Positions 7,702 through 15,737 of a stretch of DNA of 34,485 nucleotides are shown here, one piece after another. The notes below the pieces were generated by a model. It ran no database searches, was not told the DNA's origin, and was given only the letters and a program-made list of their open reading frames with translations. The stretch's first letter is position 1. Each line of letters begins with the position of its first letter. Source of the DNA: Actinomycetes bacterium (lineage in GTDB: Bacteria > Actinomycetota > Actinomycetes > Actinomycetales > Microbacteriaceae); the NCBI GenBank assembly GCA_023432005.1, contig JAEYVF010000081.1, positions 1 through 34,485 of the forward strand. The letters are read 5' to 3'. Position numbers and translations under genes: made by a program.

Positions 7702-8784
7702 CTACCGCCGCGCCGCGAGGCCGAGCTCGATGAGCTCCGTGATGAGCTCGGGGTAGGAGACCCCCGACGCCTGCCAGCAGCTCGGGAACATCGAGATGGG
7801 GGTGAAGCCCGGCATCGTGTTGATCTCGTTCACGACGAACCCCTCCCCCGTGAGGAAGAAGTCGACGCGCGCGAGGCCGGCTCCACCGATCGCCTCGAAC
7901 GCGCGGGCGGCGATGCGGCGCATCTCGCGCAGCTCGCCGTCGTGCAGCTCGGTGGGGCAGATGAGCTGCGCGGCATCCGGGTCGAGGTACTTGGCCTCGA
8001 AGTCGTAGAACTCGCGCCCCGTCACGACGATCTCACCCGCGAGGGAGACGCGGGGCTCGGCTCCGTCGCGTCCCTCGAGCACGGCGCACTCCACCTCGCG
8101 GCCGACGACGGCCGCCTCGACGAGCACGGTCGTGTCCTCGGCGAACGCCACCTCGGCCGCCGCGTCGAGCGCGTCCCAGTCGGCGACCTTCGTGACGCCC
8201 ACCGACGAGCCCGCGCGCGACGGCTTCACGAACACCGGAAGGCCGAGGGCGCGGATGCGGCGCTCGAACAGCTCGCGCTGCCCCGTCCACCGCGAGCGAC
8301 TGAGCGCGACCCACGGCGCCACCTCGATGCCGGCCGCGACGAGCACCGACTTCGTCATGTGCTTGTCCATCGCGAGCGACGAGGCGAGCACGCCGTTGCC
8401 GACGTAGGGCAGGTCGAGCAGCTCGAGCTGCCCCTGCACCGTGCCGTCCTCGCCGAACCGCCCGTGCAGGATCGGGAACACGACGTCGACGTCCCCGAGC
8501 GAGGACTCCGTGCCGTCCGGGGCCACGAGGGTGAGCTCGCGCGACGCGGCCGAGTCGGGCAGGCGCACGCGCGTGCCGTTGTCGGCCACCTCGGGCAGCT
8601 CGGCGCGCAGGGCGAACAGCTCGGCGTCGTCGGGCTGCAGCGTCCAGGCACCCGCCCGCGTGATGCCGATCGGCACGACCTCGAAACGGCTGCGGTCGAT
8701 CGCCGACAGCACGCCCGCCGCGGTGGCGCACGAGATGCCGTGCTCGCTCGAGCGTCCGCCGAACAGCAGGGCGACGCGGATCAT
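7702..8784 (-). CDS. ddl: D-alanine--D-alanine ligase
   Basis: Ddl joins two D-alanines with ATP to make the dipeptide that ends the peptidoglycan pentapeptide. The 360-residue protein shows the N-terminal LLFGGRSSEHGIS, the central ATP-grasp segments MDKHMTKSVL and VKPSRAGSSVGVTKV, FYDFEAKYLDP (the tyrosine-bearing loop usual for D-Ala-D-Ala rather than D-Ala-D-Lac ligases), and the metal-binding end VNEINTMPGFTPISMFP. ATG 8784 has GGAGG 4 bases upstream. It follows gpsA on the same strand after 28 bases and is probably co-transcribed with it. Confidence 0.97.
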   Translation of the reverse strand: MIRVALLFGGRSSEHGISCATAAGVLSAIDRSRFEVVPIGITRAGAWTLQPDDAELFALRAELPEVADNGTRVRLPDSAASRELTLVAPDGTESSLGDVDVVFPILHGRFGEDGTVQGQLELLDLPYVGNGVLASSLAMDKHMTKSVLVAAGIEVAPWVALSRSRWTGQRELFERRIRALGLPVFVKPSRAGSSVGVTKVADWDALDAAAEVAFAEDTTVLVEAAVVGREVECAVLEGRDGAEPRVSLAGEIVVTGREFYDFEAKYLDPDAAQLICPTELHDGELREMRRIAARAFEAIGGAGLARVDFFLTGEGFVVNEINTMPGFTPISMFPSCWQASGVSYPELITELIELGLAARR

Positions 8785-8812
8785 GCGGCCTCCGGGTTCG
8801 AGACGGCCCGGG

Positions 8813-9838
8813 TCATTCTCCCTGCGGCACGTCGGTGTCGGTCGTGAGGTGCGGAGCGATGTCCCGCGGATCCAGCGTACCCGCCAGCACCTCGGCGACC
8901 TGGCTCACGATCGGCATCTCGACGCCCTTCTCGGCCGCGAGCTCGAGCACGGGCGCGACCGATCCGATCCCCTCGGCGGTCTGGTTCATCTGCGCGATGA
9001 CCTCGTGGTAGTCGTAGCCCTGCCCCAGCAGCCGCCCCGCGGTGTTGTTGCGCGAGAGCGGCGACTCGCACGTGGCGATGAGGTCGCCGAGACCCGCGAG
9101 CCCGCTCATGGTCTCGGGCAGTGCGCCGAAGGCGACCGCGAAGTCCGTCATCTCCACGAGGCCGCGCGTGATGATCGAGGCCTTCGTGTTCTCGCCGTAG
9201 CCGACGCCGTCGACGATGCCGATCGCGACGGCGATGAGGTTCTTGAGCACACCGCCGAACTCGGTGCCGACGACGTCGGTGTTGACGAACGAGCGGAAGT
9301 ACGGGTTGCGAGCCGCGAGGGCGACCTCGGATGCCGTGGCGAGGCTCACGGACGACACGACGGCCGCGGTCGGCTGCTCCTTCGCGATCTCGAGCGCGAG
9401 GTTGGGACCCGAGACGACTGCGATGCGCTCGGGCGCGATGTCGAGCTCCTGCTGGATGACCTCGCTCATGCGGTAGCGGGTGCCCCGCTCGACACCCTTC
9501 ATGAGCGAGACGACGGGCACCTCGGCGGGGATGAGCTCGCGCACGATGCGCAGGTTCTCGCGCAGCGACTGGCTCGGCACCGAGAGGTACACCTGCTGGG
9601 CGCCCTCGAGCACCTCGGGGAGCATGCTCGACGCGGAGAGGCCGAGCGGGAGGTTGATGCCCGGCAGGTAGTCGGAGTTGCGGTGCGACTGCGTGATCTC
9701 GCGCGCCACCTCGGGGCGCCGCGCCCACATCGTCACGCGCGAGCCGCCGTCGGCGAGGATCTTGGCGAAGGTCGTGCCCCAGGAGCCGGCACCGAGCACT
9801 GCTACGCGCCGCGGTGCGGCGCCCTCGTCGAAAGTCAC
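8813..9838 (-). CDS. gpsA: Glycerol-3-phosphate dehydrogenase [NAD(P)+]
   Basis: GpsA reduces dihydroxyacetone phosphate to sn-glycerol-3-phosphate, the backbone of phospholipids. The 341-residue protein has the nucleotide-binding motif VLGAGSWGTTFAKIL, VSLMKGVERGT carrying a conserved lysine, VSGPNLALEIAK, and the C-terminal domain with GVLKNLIAVAIGIVDG and ENTKASIITRGL. The start is GTG 9838. GGGGAG lies 9 bases upstream on the minus strand and could be a ribosome-binding site; alternatively GAGAAT 6 bases upstream could be a leaderless -10 box, and I cannot decide between them. It is divergent from the EI24 gene and followed by ddl. Confidence 0.96.
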   Translation of the reverse strand: MTFDEGAAPRRVAVLGAGSWGTTFAKILADGGSRVTMWARRPEVAREITQSHRNSDYLPGINLPLGLSASSMLPEVLEGAQQVYLSVPSQSLRENLRIVRELIPAEVPVVSLMKGVERGTRYRMSEVIQQELDIAPERIAVVSGPNLALEIAKEQPTAAVVSSVSLATASEVALAARNPYFRSFVNTDVVGTEFGGVLKNLIAVAIGIVDGVGYGENTKASIITRGLVEMTDFAVAFGALPETMSGLAGLGDLIATCESPLSRNNTAGRLLGQGYDYHEVIAQMNQTAEGIGSVAPVLELAAEKGVEMPIVSQVAEVLAGTLDPRDIAPHLTTDTDVPQGE

Positions 9839-9853
9839 CCGCCCATTCTCCCC

Positions 9854-9859
9854 TAGCCT
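9854..9859 (+). promoter_or_regulatory. -10 box of leaderless EI24-gene promoter
   Basis: TAGCCT is followed by GGGCGC and then GTG 9866. The 27-base gap to gpsA also has to contain the gpsA start signals on the other strand. Confidence 0.55.
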
Positions 9860-9865
9860 GGGCGC

Positions 9866-10684
9866 GTGGCCACGTCATCCCCTCCTCGCGGCATCGCGGG
9901 TGCCGTGCGGGAGGTGGCGGGCGGCTTCGGCTCGCTCTGGACGGGTTTCGGCTTCTGGCGCCATCACGTCGGCACGATGCTGTTCGGGCTGCTGCCCGCG
10001 GCCCTCGCCGGGATCGTGCTGTTCGGCGCGCTCGCGGCGCTGCTCGTCTTCATCGACCCCGTGGCATCCGCGCTCACGCCGTTCGCCGCGACGTGGGACG
10101 ACGGATGGCGCACCGCCCTTCGCGTGGTGGTCGGCACCGCGCTCGTCATCACGTCGGGCGTGCTCGCGGTGCGCGTCTACACGGCGCTCGCGCTCACGAT
10201 CGGCGGCCCCGTCTACGAGCGCATCGGCACGATCGTGGACGAGAGCTACGGCGAGGTGCGCAGGGCGGGCACGCCTGGCTTCTGGCGTTCCCTCCGCGAC
10301 ATGTCGGGGATCGTCGCGCGCTCGGTGCTGGGCGCCGCCGGCATCTTCCTCATCGGCCTCGTCCCGGTGGTCGGTCCCGTCGCGTCGACGGTCGTGGGCG
10401 TGCTGTTCACGGCGACCGTCATCTCGCGCGAGTTCACCCTGCAGGCGATGCAGGTGCGCGGCCTCGACGCCGCGGCCCGCCGGGCGCTGCACCGTCGACA
10501 CCGCTGGCGCCGGCTGGGCTTCGGCCTCGCCGTGCAGCTGTGCTATCTCGTGCCGCTCGGTGCGGTGCTGTCGATGCCGGCCGCGGTGGCGGGCGGCACG
10601 CATCTCGCGCGCCGGATGCTGGGTGAGCCGGTCGGGGCGCCTCAGGCCGAGGGCGGCGCCTCGAAGCGCCCGATCTCCGACTGA
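9866..10684 (+). CDS. EI24-domain (CysZ-like) integral membrane protein
   Basis: The 272-residue protein has four or five long hydrophobic segments (around residues 35-65, 85-115, 145-180 and 215-240) and a short basic C-terminal tail. The pattern 'GGFGSLWTGFGFWRHH' at the N-terminus and 'LVPVVGPVASTVVGVLFTA' in the middle match the EI24/CysZ family. E. coli CysZ mediates sulfate uptake, but actinobacterial members are uncharacterised as far as I know, so no substrate is claimed. The last 43 bases overlap the 3' end of plsC on the opposite strand. The GTG start sits 6 bases after TAGCCT. Confidence 0.8.
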   Translation: MATSSPPRGIAGAVREVAGGFGSLWTGFGFWRHHVGTMLFGLLPAALAGIVLFGALAALLVFIDPVASALTPFAATWDDGWRTALRVVVGTALVITSGVLAVRVYTALALTIGGPVYERIGTIVDESYGEVRRAGTPGFWRSLRDMSGIVARSVLGAAGIFLIGLVPVVGPVASTVVGVLFTATVISREFTLQAMQVRGLDAAARRALHRRHRWRRLGFGLAVQLCYLVPLGAVLSMPAAVAGGTHLARRMLGEPVGAPQAEGGASKRPISD

Positions 10685-11415
10685 CCGTGCGCCGCCGGAT
10701 CCCACCGCACGGCGGGGGCGGTCTCACCGCGCAACTGCTCGAGCAGCGCCGTCACCTCGGCCATGACGGCCTCGGTCGCCTCGGCGAGCAGTTCGTGCGT
10801 CACGGGCCTCCCGCGCCACGGCGACAGGTCGACGGGGTCGCCCACGATCGCCTCGACCGTCTTACGGGGGAAGAGGCTCACCTTCGAGGAGTAGCGCGGC
10901 AGGATCTGCTGCACGCCCCAGTGCGCCATGGGGATGACCGGCACGTCGTGCTCGAGCGCCATGCGCACAGCGCCCGACTTGCCGCGCATGGGCCAGAGGT
11001 CGGGCTCGCGCGTGAGCGTGCCCTCGGGGTAGATGATGACCGCGAGGCCGTCGTCGACGAGGTTCGCGGCGGCGGCGAGTGACGGCGAGTTGCGGTTGCC
11101 GCCCTGCCGCTCGACGGGGATCTGGCCCGTCGCGCGGAGGATCGCCCCCACGACCGGCACCTTGAACACGCTCGCCTTCGCGAGGAACCGCGGCACGCGG
11201 CCGAGCTTCCAGACCATGTAGCCCGTCGTCACGGGGTCGAGGTTCGAGTAGTGGTTGGGCGCCAGCACGAACGCGCCCTCGCGCGGGAGCTTGTGGCCGT
11301 CGCGGATGCGGTAGCGCGCGACGAGCAGCAGCCACGGGATGACGGCGGCCGCGAGAACGCGCCACCCGAAGGTCTTCTCCCGCTTCCGGCGCGGGGGCGT
11401 CACCGCCTCGCCCAT
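10642..11415 (-). CDS. plsC: 1-acyl-sn-glycerol-3-phosphate acyltransferase
   Basis: PlsC acylates lysophosphatidate to phosphatidate at the inner face of the membrane, downstream of the GpsA product. The 257-residue protein has a hydrophobic N-terminal segment (about 18-36), the catalytic HX4D motif in APNHYSNLDPV, the glycerol-phosphate binding YPEGTLTRE, and VPVIPMAHWG. The start ATG 11415 shares one base with the murA stop (TGATG), so the two genes are translationally coupled; an open frame upstream of this point is just murA in another frame. Its 3' end overlaps the convergent EI24 gene by 43 bases. Confidence 0.92.
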   Translation of the reverse strand: MGEAVTPPRRKREKTFGWRVLAAAVIPWLLLVARYRIRDGHKLPREGAFVLAPNHYSNLDPVTTGYMVWKLGRVPRFLAKASVFKVPVVGAILRATGQIPVERQGGNRNSPSLAAAANLVDDGLAVIIYPEGTLTREPDLWPMRGKSGAVRMALEHDVPVIPMAHWGVQQILPRYSSKVSLFPRKTVEAIVGDPVDLSPWRGRPVTHELLAEATEAVMAEVTALLEQLRGETAPAVRWDPAAHGQSEIGRFEAPPSA

Positions 11416-12794
11416 CAGACGAGCGTGAAGTCCGCGCCGAGCTGCTCGAGCTTGAGCACGAAGCGCTCGTAGCCGCGGGCGATGATGCCGACGTTCGACA
11501 CGGTCGAGCGCCCCTCCGCCGTGAGCGCCGCGATGAGATAGCTGAAGCCGCCGCGGAGGTCGGGCACCATGACGTCGGCGCCGTGCAGGGGGGTCGGGCC
11601 GTTGATGACGGCGACCTGCTCGAGGGGCCGACGCGGCACGCGCCAGTCGGGCGACTCGAGCCCCTTCTCGTGCACGACGATGTCGGCGCCCATCTCGATG
11701 AGCGCGCTCGTGAAGCCGAGGCGGTTCTCGTAGACCGTCTCGCGCACCATCGAGGTGCCGCTGGCCTGGGTGAGCGCGACGATGAGGGGCTGCTGCCAAT
11801 CCGTCATGAAGCCGGGGTGCACATCCGTCTCGACGACCACGGGCTTGAGCTCGCCGGCGCGGAAGAAGCGGATACCGTCGTTCTGGATGTCGAACCCGCC
11901 TCCCGCCTTGCGGAAGACGTTGAGGAAGGTCATCATCTCCTGCTGCTGCGCGCCCCCGACGAAGATGTCACCGTCGGTGGCGAGCGCCGCCGAGGCCCAG
12001 CTCGCGACCTCGTTGCGGTCGAAGATGGCGCGGTGCGTGTAGCCGTCGAGCTTCTCGACGCCCTCGATGAAGATCGTGCGGTTGGGCTCGACCGAGATGA
12101 TCGCGCCCATCTTCTGCAGGATCGCGATGAGGTCCATGATCTCGGGCTCGATCGCGGCGTTCTTGAGCTCGGTGACGCCCGTGGCGCGCACGCCCGTCAG
12201 CAGCACCTGCTCGGTCGCGCCGACGCTCGGGTACGGCAGCTCGATCTTCGCGCCCGTGAGGCCGTCGGGCGCCGTGATGCGGATGCCCTCGTAGCTCTTG
12301 TCGACGATCGCGCCGAACGCGCGGAGCGCATCCATGTGGAAATCGATCGGACGGTCGCCGATGCGGCATCCGCCGAGGTCGGGGATGAGCGCCTCGCCCA
12401 GGCGGTGCAGCAGCGGTCCGCAGAACAGGATCGGGATGCGGGACGAGCCCGCGAGCGCGTCGATCTGGGCGAAGTGCGCCTTCTCGACGTTGGCGGGGTC
12501 GAGCAGCAGCTCGCCCTCCGCCGGCTGCGAGACGCCGACGCCGTAGGCGCCGAGCATGCGCGTCACGACGTGGACGTCGCTGATCTCGGGCACGCCCTGC
12601 AGCAGGCTCGGGCTGTCGCCCAGCAGCGCCGCCACCATCGCCTTGGTGGCGAGGTTCTTGGCCCCGCGCACCTCGATGCGCCCGACGAGCGGCTTGCCGC
12701 CCTGGATGACGATGCTGTCCGACGTGAGTCCGACCCGCGCTCCCGCCTTCTGGGCGTCACGCGCGAGGTTCGTCGCGACTGAGTCCACGTTCAC
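11415..12794 (-). CDS. murA: UDP-N-acetylglucosamine 1-carboxyvinyltransferase
   Basis: MurA transfers enolpyruvate from PEP to UDP-GlcNAc, the first committed step of peptidoglycan synthesis. In the 459-residue protein the substrate-binding K46-N47 pair (RGAKNLATK), the active-site loop LGGCRIGDRPID with Cys143 and the FMTDWQQP motif with its conserved aspartate are present. An Asp at the Cys position gives fosfomycin insensitivity in mycobacteria; here it is Cys. The start could be GTG 12794 or GTG 12788, and a TAGGTA box 6 bases before the latter favours it slightly. leuD ends 28 bases upstream on the same strand. Confidence 0.96.
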   Translation of the reverse strand: MNVDSVATNLARDAQKAGARVGLTSDSIVIQGGKPLVGRIEVRGAKNLATKAMVAALLGDSPSLLQGVPEISDVHVVTRMLGAYGVGVSQPAEGELLLDPANVEKAHFAQIDALAGSSRIPILFCGPLLHRLGEALIPDLGGCRIGDRPIDFHMDALRAFGAIVDKSYEGIRITAPDGLTGAKIELPYPSVGATEQVLLTGVRATGVTELKNAAIEPEIMDLIAILQKMGAIISVEPNRTIFIEGVEKLDGYTHRAIFDRNEVASWASAALATDGDIFVGGAQQQEMMTFLNVFRKAGGGFDIQNDGIRFFRAGELKPVVVETDVHPGFMTDWQQPLIVALTQASGTSMVRETVYENRLGFTSALIEMGADIVVHEKGLESPDWRVPRRPLEQVAVINGPTPLHGADVMVPDLRGGFSYLIAALTAEGRSTVSNVGIIARGYERFVLKLEQLGADFTLV

Positions 12795-12822
12795 TACCTA
12801 GTCATGTCGGGCCCGGGGGCCT

Positions 12823-13419
12823 TTAGCGGATGGGGAGAGTCCGGGGCCGCCAGCTCTCGCGAGTGGCCTCGAACTCGGTGATCCGCGCTTCGTCGCGCAG
12901 GGTGAGGCCGATGTCGTCGAGTCCCTCCAGCAGTCGCCACCGAGTGTAGTCGTCGATGTCGAACGGAACTGTGAGGTCACCGACCGTCACCGTCTTCTCA
13001 ACGAGGTCGACAGTGGCGTTCATTCCCGGCTGCGCCTCGAGCGCCTGCCACAGCTTCTCGATCGTCTCCTCCGGCACGGTCCCGGTGAGGAGCCCCTGCT
13101 TGCCCGAGTTGCCGCGGAAGATATCCGCGAATCGCGGCGAGATGACGGCGGCGAAGCCGAAGTCGCGCAGCGCCCACACGGCGTGCTCTCGGCTCGATCC
13201 GGTGCCGAAGTCGGGGCCCGCGATGAGCACCTTCGCGCCCTGGTAGGCGGGCTGGTTGAGGATGAAGTCGGGGTCCTGGCGCCACGAGTAGAACAGGGCG
13301 TCGTCGAAGCCCGTCTTGGTGACCCGCTTGAGGAAGACCGCGGGGATGATCTGGTCGGTGTCGACGTTCGAGCGGCGGAACGGGACCGCGACGCCCTCGA
13401 TGACGGTGATCTTGTCCAC
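12823..13419 (-). CDS. leuD: 3-isopropylmalate dehydratase small subunit
   Basis: LeuD is the swivelling small subunit that completes the active site of isopropylmalate isomerase with LeuC. The 198-residue protein shows RRSNVDTDQIIPAVFLKRV near the start, GPDFGTGSSREHAVWAL, and the long C-terminal extension usual for bacterial LeuD. GTG 13419 shares its first base with the last base of the leuC stop (TAGTG), so equal production of the two subunits is likely enforced by translational coupling. Confidence 0.97.
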   Translation of the reverse strand: MDKITVIEGVAVPFRRSNVDTDQIIPAVFLKRVTKTGFDDALFYSWRQDPDFILNQPAYQGAKVLIAGPDFGTGSSREHAVWALRDFGFAAVISPRFADIFRGNSGKQGLLTGTVPEETIEKLWQALEAQPGMNATVDLVEKTVTVGDLTVPFDIDDYTRWRLLEGLDDIGLTLRDEARITEFEATRESWRPRTLPIR

Positions 13420-14912
13420 TACGCCGACACCTCCTCGGCACGCACGCTATCCGCCTCGTTCTCCAGATCCCACGGGCTTGACAGAGTGCCCCGGATCGCG
13501 GTCGCCGCGGCGACGAGCGGCGACACGAGGTGGGTGCGGCCTCCCTTGCCCTGGCGGCCCTCGAAGTTGCGGTTCGAGGTGGAGGCGCACCTCTCGCCCG
13601 GCGCGAGCTGGTCGGGGTTCATGCCGAGGCACATCGAGCACCCGGCGAAGCGCCACTCGGCACCGAACTCCTCGACGATCTTGTCGATCCCCTCGGCCTC
13701 GGCCTCGATGCGCACGCGGGCGGAGCCGGGCACGACCATGACGCGAACGCCGTCGGCCTTCTTGCGCCCCTTGATGACGGACGCGAAGGCGCGCAGGTCC
13801 TCGATGCGCGAGTTGGTGCACGAGCCCATGAAGACCGCGTCGACCCGGATGTCCTTCATGGGCGTGCCGGCGGCGAGATCCATGTACTCGAGGGCGCGCT
13901 CGGCTGCCGCGCGCTCGTTGTGGTCGGCGATCGCGGCGGGGTCGGGCACCGTCTCGGAGAGCGAGACGCCCTGTCCGGGGTTGGTGCCCCAGGTCACGAA
14001 GGGCTCGAGCTCGTCGGCGTCGAGGAACACCTCGGCGTCGAACGCGGCGCCCTCGTCGGTCGCGAGGGTCTTCCAGTACTCGACCGCGGCATCCCACTCC
14101 TCGCCCTCGGGGGCGTGCGGGCGGCCCTTCACGTAGGCGAACGTCGTCTCGTCGGGTGCGACCATGCCGGCGCGGGCGCCCGCCTCGATCGACATGTTGC
14201 AGATCGTCATCCTGCCCTCCATCGAGAGCGAGCGGATGGCGCTGCCGCGGTACTCGAGCACGTAGCCCTGGCCGCCGCCGGTGCCGATCTTGGCGATGAC
14301 CGCGAGGATGATGTCCTTCGCCGTGACACCGGGGCGCAGCTCGCCCTCGACCGTGATCGCCATCGTCTTGAACGGCTTGAGCGGCAGCGTCTGGGTGGCG
14401 AGCACGTGCTCGACCTCGGAGGTGCCGATGCCGAAGGCCATGGCGCCGAACGCTCCGTGGGTCGAGGTGTGCGAGTCGCCGCACACGACCGTGATGCCCG
14501 GCATGGTGAGGCCGAGCTGCGGGCCGACGACGTGCACGATGCCCTGCTCGATGTCGCCGAGCGAGTGCAGGCGGATGCCGAACTCCTCGGCGTTGCGACG
14601 CAGCGTCTCGATCTGGGTGCGGCTCGTGAGGTCGGCGATGGGCCTGTCGATGCCGATCGTCGGGGTGTTGTGGTCCTCGGTGGCGATGGTCAGGTCGGGA
14701 CGGCGCACGGGGCGGCCCGCCTGGCGCAGCCCGTCGAACGCCTGCGGGCTCGTGACCTCGTGCACGAGGTGCAGGTCGATGTAGATCAGGTCGGGTTCGC
14801 CGTTCTCGCCCTTGGCGACGACGTGGGCGTCCCACACCTTCTCGGCGAGGGTGCGCGGACGCTCGGGGATGCTGATCGCAGAGGCGGTCTCGGATGCGGA
14901 GACGGTGCTCAT
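13419..14912 (-). CDS. leuC: 3-isopropylmalate dehydratase large subunit
   Basis: LeuC carries the [4Fe-4S] cluster that isomerises 2-isopropylmalate to 3-isopropylmalate in leucine synthesis. The 497-residue protein has the aconitase-family segments DLHLVHEVTSPQAF, TEDHNTPT, VCGDSHTSTHGAFG and VEYRG-type substrate contacts. The cluster ligands are the cysteine of FMGSCTNSRIEDL and the two in GCSMCLGMNPDQ. I chose ATG 14912 because GAAGGA lies 10 bases upstream; the in-frame ATG at 14930 lacks a ribosome-binding site. A leader peptide and hairpin precede the gene. Confidence 0.96.
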   Translation of the reverse strand: MSTVSASETASAISIPERPRTLAEKVWDAHVVAKGENGEPDLIYIDLHLVHEVTSPQAFDGLRQAGRPVRRPDLTIATEDHNTPTIGIDRPIADLTSRTQIETLRRNAEEFGIRLHSLGDIEQGIVHVVGPQLGLTMPGITVVCGDSHTSTHGAFGAMAFGIGTSEVEHVLATQTLPLKPFKTMAITVEGELRPGVTAKDIILAVIAKIGTGGGQGYVLEYRGSAIRSLSMEGRMTICNMSIEAGARAGMVAPDETTFAYVKGRPHAPEGEEWDAAVEYWKTLATDEGAAFDAEVFLDADELEPFVTWGTNPGQGVSLSETVPDPAAIADHNERAAAERALEYMDLAAGTPMKDIRVDAVFMGSCTNSRIEDLRAFASVIKGRKKADGVRVMVVPGSARVRIEAEAEGIDKIVEEFGAEWRFAGCSMCLGMNPDQLAPGERCASTSNRNFEGRQGKGGRTHLVSPLVAAATAIRGTLSSPWDLENEADSVRAEEVSA

Positions 14913-14972
14913 GGGTACGGGTTCCTTCATCGGTTCGTTGTCGGCCGCTGTGCCCTCGGGGACGGGCGGACT

Positions 14973-15010
14973 CCGCGACGAGGGAGGCCGGGGGCTAGAC
15001 CTCGTCGCGG
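14973..15010 (-). promoter_or_regulatory. Leader hairpin upstream of leuCD
   Basis: On the minus strand CCGCGACGAGG (15010-15000) and CCTCGTCGCGG (14983-14973) form a perfect 11-bp stem with a 16-base loop. The first arm is made of the last sense codons of the leader peptide and the loop holds its stop codon, so ribosome position decides whether the stem can form. A competing small stem, GCGG-AGT-CCGC, uses the end of the second arm. There is no T-tract, so it may act on translation of leuC or with Rho rather than as an intrinsic terminator. Confidence 0.55.
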
Positions 15011-15039
15011 CGAGGAAGGAGAAGGCGCCGAGCGAGCAT
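14995..15039 (-). CDS. Putative leucine-rich leader peptide of leuCD
   Basis: A 14-codon frame reads MLARRLLLPRRDEV and stops at TAG. Four of its 14 residues are leucine, including three in a row, encoded CTC, CTT, CTC, CTT. CTT looks uncommon in the neighbouring genes, which mostly use CTC and CTG. The ATG lies 7 bases after an extended -10 box (TGATATCCT), so it would be the first codon of a leaderless mRNA. The last codons form one arm of an 11-bp hairpin. Position, composition and geometry match a ribosome-mediated attenuator; expression is inferred, not shown. Confidence 0.55.
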   Translation of the reverse strand: MLARRLLLPRRDEV

Positions 15040-15046
15040 GGGGTCG

Positions 15047-15055
15047 AGGATATCA
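15047..15055 (-). promoter_or_regulatory. Extended -10 promoter of leuCD
   Basis: On the minus strand TGATATCCT combines the TGN extension with a TATCCT -10 box, 7 bases before the leader-peptide ATG. A weak CGGACG sits about 17 bases further upstream as a possible -35 box. The promoter lies in the gap after the FHA gene, so leuCD is transcribed apart from the secretion-like locus. Confidence 0.6.
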
Positions 15056-15095
15056 CTGCGCACGGGGCGCGTCCGCCGACGCGGGATCAGCCGCG

Positions 15096-15677
15096 TCAGT
15101 GCTCGACCCTCAGCACGTAGTCGCCGAGCTCGATGCTCGAACCGGCGCGCACGTTGACGCGGCGCCCGGGGGCGACCTCCGTGACGTCCTCTCCGTGGAC
15201 GACCCAGACGCCGTTGGTCGAGTCGAGGTCGTGCACCCAGAGGCCGGAGTCGTCCACCTCGAAGGCGGCATGCGTCTTGGAGACCGACTGGGTGGTGTCG
15301 ACGATCGGCAGCAGCACGGCGCCCGGCCATCGAGCGAACTCCGCGGGGTTCCGCCCGACGAGCACGGCACGCTCGACGGGCACCTCTCCGCCGTCGGCGA
15401 GCACGAGCCGCCACGCGGCCGGGGTCTGCGCCGGCGCCGGTGCCGGGGCCGGCCCAGTGGCCGACTCAGGGGCCGACTCAGGGGCCGGGACCGGCGCGGG
15501 GGCGGGCGCAGGATCGGGGAGCGGGACCGCGACGGGCACCCCTGGGGCCGCGGGCACGAACACGATCTCCTCACGCTCGGGCGGGCGGGGTCGCTCCGCC
15601 TTGGGCGGCAGCTTGAAGGTGCCCACGTCGACCATGCCGGGCGGCATCCCGATGAAGCCGTCGTCCTCGTCCGTCAC
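15096..15677 (-). CDS. FHA-domain protein with Pro/Ala linker
   Basis: The 193-residue protein has a short acidic N-terminus (VTDEDDGFIGMPPGMVDVG), a proline/alanine-rich linker (about 40-90) and a C-terminal FHA domain (about 90-193). The phosphothreonine-binding residues are in place: VGRNP, SKTHAAFE (the SxxH motif) and DLDSTNGVWV (the N-G turn). It should bind a threonine-phosphorylated partner. I chose GTG 15677 because GGGAGG lies 5 bases upstream; GTG 15683 is too close to it. Within the linker a 12-base unit is tandemly duplicated (15459-15482, coding PESA twice). It is the last gene of the secretion-like block. Confidence 0.85.
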   Translation of the reverse strand: MTDEDDGFIGMPPGMVDVGTFKLPPKAERPRPPEREEIVFVPAAPGVPVAVPLPDPAPAPAPVPAPESAPESATGPAPAPAPAQTPAAWRLVLADGGEVPVERAVLVGRNPAEFARWPGAVLLPIVDTTQSVSKTHAAFEVDDSGLWVHDLDSTNGVWVVHGEDVTEVAPGRRVNVRAGSSIELGDYVLRVEH

Positions 15678-15737
15678 GGTCACCTCCCTCGCGGGCGTCG
15701 CGCCCGTGTCGAGGCTAGCGGAGGCGGGCTCGCCGCA

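Noticed and set aside
14930..14932. An earlier in-frame ATG start for leuC at 14930.
   Set aside because: It has no ribosome-binding site, and the GAAGGA upstream of ATG 14912 overlaps this codon region, which supports the later start.
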